Shown piece by piece: positions 33,439 to 37,048 of a stretch of DNA of 37,048 nucleotides. The DNA comes from Opitutales bacterium (GTDB lineage: Bacteria; Verrucomicrobiota; Verrucomicrobiia; Opitutales; Coraliomargaritaceae), in the NCBI GenBank assembly GCA_018607135.1, contig JABBCA010000004.1, positions 1 to 37,048 on the forward strand, read 5' to 3'. A program made the translations under genes and the position numbers. How positions within the stretch are numbered: the stretch's first letter is position 1; each line of letters starts with the position of its first letter. The notes under the pieces are model-generated. The model made no database searches. It was given only the letters and a program-made list of their open reading frames with translations, and was not told where the DNA came from.

Positions 33439-36400
33439 ATGAAAAACAAAACGCTGCTTCACTTTAAGGGTCTCCTCGCCAGCCTTTACCTCCTCGTTCT
33501 CCCTGCGACTGCATTCGCAGATGCCCCACGATGGTTCGCGGTTGATGAGCTGAGCGGCGACTGGGAAGGTATCATTACCCTCCAGAATAACCATAGCTGG
33601 AAAATAGAGCTGAGTATTCAAGACGCGCTCACCAACTATGAAAATGAGAAGGTTCAATCTGAACCTACACGTCTAGAAGTCATCAGATCGAACCGTCAGA
33701 TACTTTCTACGGGGGCAGTTCCTCAAGAGAGTCCAGCAGTAGCGAATAAACAAGGCGAAGTTACAGCGACTGCACGCAAAAAGATAGACCGATCCCAAAA
33801 GAAAGCTGAGGCCGCCCTGACGCTTGACAAAGAAAGGCAAGGACTACTACCCCCATCTGCAAAAGAATTCACAGGCGTGATAAAGTTCGTCTCTCTCAAT
33901 GCGGGCGAAGATAATTATAACAGAGATACGGTTTTGGAAAGGCGTGAAGATAGCCGCGGCGAGATCAAAGTGTTCGGCAGCATGAATCCACTCAGTGGTG
34001 AATTCGTGATCACTCATGCCAGAGAATATCTAAAGACACCCAGATCCTTAGGTTATGGTCGATGGCAACTTCGCGGCGTGTTCAATAAATCTTCGCCGTC
34101 TCTCTGCGGCTGGGCCGGCGGGATTAACACAGATTATTACAGCCCATTTGTTTTTGTTCCCAAGGGCCATGCCGATGACAGTTTTTACGCACCTTTCGAC
34201 ACCTCGCTCGATAGTGTTCAGTCTAAAGAAAATGCCGCAGCCATTGGCGAATCTGAAAGTGCAATCGACCGAGCTTATGATCTTAAATTTGCCGAATTAA
34301 TCAACGTTAAGAAGCAGAAACAGGCCGAAAACGATAAAATTTATCGGTCTTTATTACATCAACTAAAGCAGGACCCGAATTCAACAGACATAGATATTCC
34401 AAAGGTAGACAGTCTTTCGGAGAAAACGTCCGAGATACGTGTTAGGAACAGAGCAGACGACGCAACACCAGGCTCATGGAACGATCATTACGGTAAGATC
34501 TCCACATGGAGTGCGGCTTCCAATCAGGCGATCAAAGAGTGGTTTGATGCGGAAAATAAAAAATTCGAAGTTTATGCCTCGCAAATAAAAGACGATTATC
34601 AAGCTGAACGCGAACGAATCGGGAATGAAGAAAAGTCACGGAATATGGCTTTGCGCAGCGAGGCAAAAGAGCGTCGTAGCGTCCTTTCTGACAAACGAAA
34701 GAGTTTCAGGAATGAGCTAAAAGAAGACCCAACTGGGGAAAACATAAATATTCCCAACAGCTCCGAGATCGACACAAGCCTGAGCGTGAAGGAGCAACTC
34801 AACCAATGGTATAAAGCAGAAAGTGAGAAAATAAAATCTTGGCAGGCCACAGAAAGAGCCTCGCTGAAAACATGGGCAGATGATGCAGAGGACGCCGCCC
34901 GGAAACGATACCAGCAACGCGATTTTGAACACAATGAAAAGCGACAAGCGATCCAAGATGATTACTCGATGCGCAAAGGAGCTATTCGTTCAAAAACGCA
35001 AGAACTGGTTAACTTGCTTCAAGATGATAAAAGCGGATCCAGCCTAGTTATCCCAGAGGTTGCCGTGGCGCCGTCTGTGCAAAACCCGGTGAAGGAGTCG
35101 GAATCCTCCCCGCGCACTCGTGTGAGAGAATGGTATGCAGCAGTCGAGAGCCAGAGGAAAGAGTGGTATGAGCAGGCGTATAAGAAATTACAAAAAGAGC
35201 GGGCTGCAGAATTTGCGCAGGCAAACCAAGGGAATAAGACAGCACTAAACTTTGATGCAGAAAAAATCACGCAGTGGATTCAAAGTATGGATGATGAGAA
35301 TCCAGAGTTGCGAAAAAAATCGAATTATTATTTAAGTGAACTCGGTCCGAGCTATCGAAATTTGCTACGAGACGAGCTCTTTTTACCCGCCTTTGGTGTG
35401 GCTTTCGACGACCTTGACTCTGACGCTCGAGATGTCCTCTGGCGCGCGTTTGGAGGAAGCCCAAACGACAAAGGCCTCACGTTGCCCAAAGAAGTCACTC
35501 AAGGAGCCTCCTCAAAACTTAAAGAAATGATCCGCAGATCTTACCTATATCATCTCGCGTGCTTACGGCTGCAAAGAGAGTTGGATTTGTGGAAGCAGGA
35601 ATTGATACAATCCGTGAAGGATACGCAGCCTCAGCTCGGTTCTTTCAGGCAACTCATGGCAAAAGAAGCTACCGCTGCGATTTGGCTTAAACATTTCCGA
35701 TTGCATGAACAAGATGCCGTAAGTCTGGTTATTGACAACGCAAAGCATAGGATCGCAGATGAAGTCATAGTCGCTAGAGCAAAACAAACCGTTAAAATCT
35801 CTAAAGATGAATCCAGTCTCCCTCGACTTCTGTATTTCTGGAACCAACAGAATGATATCTACTCTTACACATCGAAGAACGGGCGACATCTAGCAGACAC
35901 AGTTATTGATAATAAAATAGACACACTTGTGTCCGCTACGATCAATCGAATTAACGAGGATTTGAAGAATATCGGAACTGGCCTTGGTGCCATTCATATT
36001 GGCTCTCGGTGGTATGCCAAGCTTCAGTCTTCATTGGGTGCTGCCATGAGCCGCCCAATAGTTGCTACTGCCGTCGCTGAATTACGAAAAAGCCGCGACA
36101 AGGATCTGATAAAAGCAATCCCCGAGATCAGCGCACGCATAAATGATATGACTGATAACGATACATTGCTAGATTTCGCAGATTCACTCTTAATCATTCC
36201 TGGCGATAAGTCGACGCAGGCAGGTCAGACAATTCAGACACTAGTCAACAAACAGCTGGCCGCAAACGATCTGGCGGCCTACATGGAGAATTTTTCGGCT
36301 TATGAACAATCATTGATGGATGAATTTGGAACAATCCAAGTTCCGAATGACTACCCTAAGCCGACTGCTGAAGAGATACAATTGGCGATCATTCGTGAAT

Positions 36401-36834
36401 TCGCCCGAAACGGTGGCAGGGTCCTTGACAAACAAACAGCTCTGCATGCGTTGCTGGGATTGTCAGATCTGAAGTTATTTTCAGAAATAACGATCAGCGG
36501 TTTGGATCTGCAAGGTGTTGGCAGAGACGACCACAATGGGTATCTTGCCTACTATTTTCATAGAATGACAGTTGAGCCAAGAGGCAGCTTGCAAGAACTT
36601 ATGGGGGCTGGATCTGGCATGAGTGGCCTCATCCAATATCTGTATGTTATGATGGACGCTACTGAACTTGAGGTGGTGCACAAATTTGTTCTAACACCTA
36701 GCGGCTGGGCTTCACCGTCCGTCAGGCGCAGTATTTTGTTGGGAACCTACATCAATCCGAACATTAGTGAGCGAGAAAGGACGAAACTCGCTCGCGATGT
36801 TCTCGACCGGCGTAAGGGGGCTCTGAAAAAATAG
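33439..36834 (+). CDS. 1131-residue exported protein with internal coiled-coil repeats
   Basis: A giant exported protein with a signal peptide (residues 1-27, ending AFADA). Residues 28-240 look beta-rich (SGDWEGIITL, GYGRWQLRGVF), perhaps a lipocalin-like or carbohydrate-binding domain. Residues about 270-600 are highly charged and helical, with three diverged repeats, each beginning with a Lys-rich helix and an acidic-IP motif (LKQDP...IDIP at 309-321, LKEDP...INIP at 427-439, LLQDD...LVIP at 526-539), then W-F/Y-x-A helices (W368, W457, W565) and long coiled coils. From 617 a HEAT-like helix pair (MDDENPELRKKSNYYLSELG) starts a helical C-terminal half. No family is recognised. An envelope scaffold or secreted structural role is a guess. 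Confidence 0.75.
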   Translation: MKNKTLLHFKGLLASLYLLVLPATAFADAPRWFAVDELSGDWEGIITLQNNHSWKIELSIQDALTNYENEKVQSEPTRLEVIRSNRQILSTGAVPQESPAVANKQGEVTATARKKIDRSQKKAEAALTLDKERQGLLPPSAKEFTGVIKFVSLNAGEDNYNRDTVLERREDSRGEIKVFGSMNPLSGEFVITHAREYLKTPRSLGYGRWQLRGVFNKSSPSLCGWAGGINTDYYSPFVFVPKGHADDSFYAPFDTSLDSVQSKENAAAIGESESAIDRAYDLKFAELINVKKQKQAENDKIYRSLLHQLKQDPNSTDIDIPKVDSLSEKTSEIRVRNRADDATPGSWNDHYGKISTWSAASNQAIKEWFDAENKKFEVYASQIKDDYQAERERIGNEEKSRNMALRSEAKERRSVLSDKRKSFRNELKEDPTGENINIPNSSEIDTSLSVKEQLNQWYKAESEKIKSWQATERASLKTWADDAEDAARKRYQQRDFEHNEKRQAIQDDYSMRKGAIRSKTQELVNLLQDDKSGSSLVIPEVAVAPSVQNPVKESESSPRTRVREWYAAVESQRKEWYEQAYKKLQKERAAEFAQANQGNKTALNFDAEKITQWIQSMDDENPELRKKSNYYLSELGPSYRNLLRDELFLPAFGVAFDDLDSDARDVLWRAFGGSPNDKGLTLPKEVTQGASSKLKEMIRRSYLYHLACLRLQRELDLWKQELIQSVKDTQPQLGSFRQLMAKEATAAIWLKHFRLHEQDAVSLVIDNAKHRIADEVIVARAKQTVKISKDESSLPRLLYFWNQQNDIYSYTSKNGRHLADTVIDNKIDTLVSATINRINEDLKNIGTGLGAIHIGSRWYAKLQSSLGAAMSRPIVATAVAELRKSRDKDLIKAIPEISARINDMTDNDTLLDFADSLLIIPGDKSTQAGQTIQTLVNKQLAANDLAAYMENFSAYEQSLMDEFGTIQVPNDYPKPTAEEIQLAIIREFARNGGRVLDKQTALHALLGLSDLKLFSEITISGLDLQGVGRDDHNGYLAYYFHRMTVEPRGSLQELMGAGSGMSGLIQYLYVMMDATELEVVHKFVLTPSGWASPSVRRSILLGTYINPNISERERTKLARDVLDRRKGALKK

Positions 36835-37048
36835 ACCTCACCTGACCTGCGTTCTTTAGAGAGTGTTGCTTGGCGGCTTTCATGCAGATGGCGGATACTC
36901 TCATTACGTGCACGAATGGAGGAGCGGGACGAGAGAGCCTATGCACGGCCAATGAAAACATTACAGGGCCTTGGCTGGGCTGAAGGTGCGAGGTGTTGAT
37001 TGCGGGCGGCTACAATGACATGTAATCTGGCGTTGCATAAATTAGTTA
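36835..37048. other. Right-end non-coding stretch
   Basis: About 210 bp after the 1131-residue gene up to the window edge. No coding frame of substance, RNA gene or terminator with a T-tract was seen. Confidence 0.4.

Noticed and set aside
33233-33439. Small plus-strand frame overlapping the 1131-residue gene as TGATG
   Set aside because: Coupling would be possible, but the product has no recognisable domain, signal or conserved-looking pattern, and the spacer must also hold promoters.

Overview
The window looks like chromosomal DNA from a marine-type Verrucomicrobiota bacterium, probably Opitutae/Puniceicoccales (Coraliomargarita- or Lentimonas-like). This is inferred from the protein families: an adjacent DUF1592-type cytochrome/DUF1552 pair, an SHD1-domain papain-like protease, a GH9 glycanase, an SLC45-like sugar permease, and a rve-type transposase of a kind common in Planctomycetes and Verrucomicrobia. 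Base composition is moderate and genes lie in short operons on both strands. No rRNA operon, CRISPR array or prophage is visible.

Layout, left to right. At 60-190 there is the decayed 5' end of an IS481-like element. Then come a GNAT acetyltransferase and an ATP-grasp protein on the minus strand (261-1692). A plus-strand envelope-polysaccharide group follows (2146-4803): a PIG-L-like protein, a GT4-type glycosyltransferase, and a sugar/LPS-kinase-like gene whose N-lobe and C-lobe are in different frames. Next are a membrane protein (5026-5865) and a tiny lipoprotein preceded in frame by a fragment of a response-regulator receiver domain (6218-6478). A maltodextrin module (6971-10795) holds a secreted protein translationally coupled to MalQ, followed by an SLC45-like permease. 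Housekeeping minus-strand genes follow: uup (ABC-F), a DUF481 outer-membrane protein and ilvB, the last two each with a clear rho-independent terminator.

From 23563 leftwards to 16601, five minus-strand genes lie close together: a GH9 glycanase, an AmpG-like MFS permease, a 70-residue small protein, a DUF1592-type CxxCH protein and a Tat-exported DUF1552 protein. This may be one transcript linking beta-glucan breakdown and uptake with the DUF1592/DUF1552 pair. On both sides of this block lies an 88-bp dispersed repeat (82 percent identical by hand alignment). Then come an SHD1 + C39-type protease with a TPR partner (minus strand), a glyoxalase-II-like hydrolase, ribD, rdgB and tRNA-Asn(GTT) with its own promoter and terminator.

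The DNA to the right of the tRNA is accessory in character. It holds a frameshifted rve transposase, then about 480 bp of non-coding DNA packed with inverted and direct repeats, including a perfect 19-bp-stem hairpin and a 143-bp segment bounded by 13-bp perfect inverted repeats. Beyond that are two divergent, AT-richer exported proteins of unknown function (608 and 1131 residues), the larger with three diverged internal repeats. These two proteins and the structured spacer are the most novel parts of the window.
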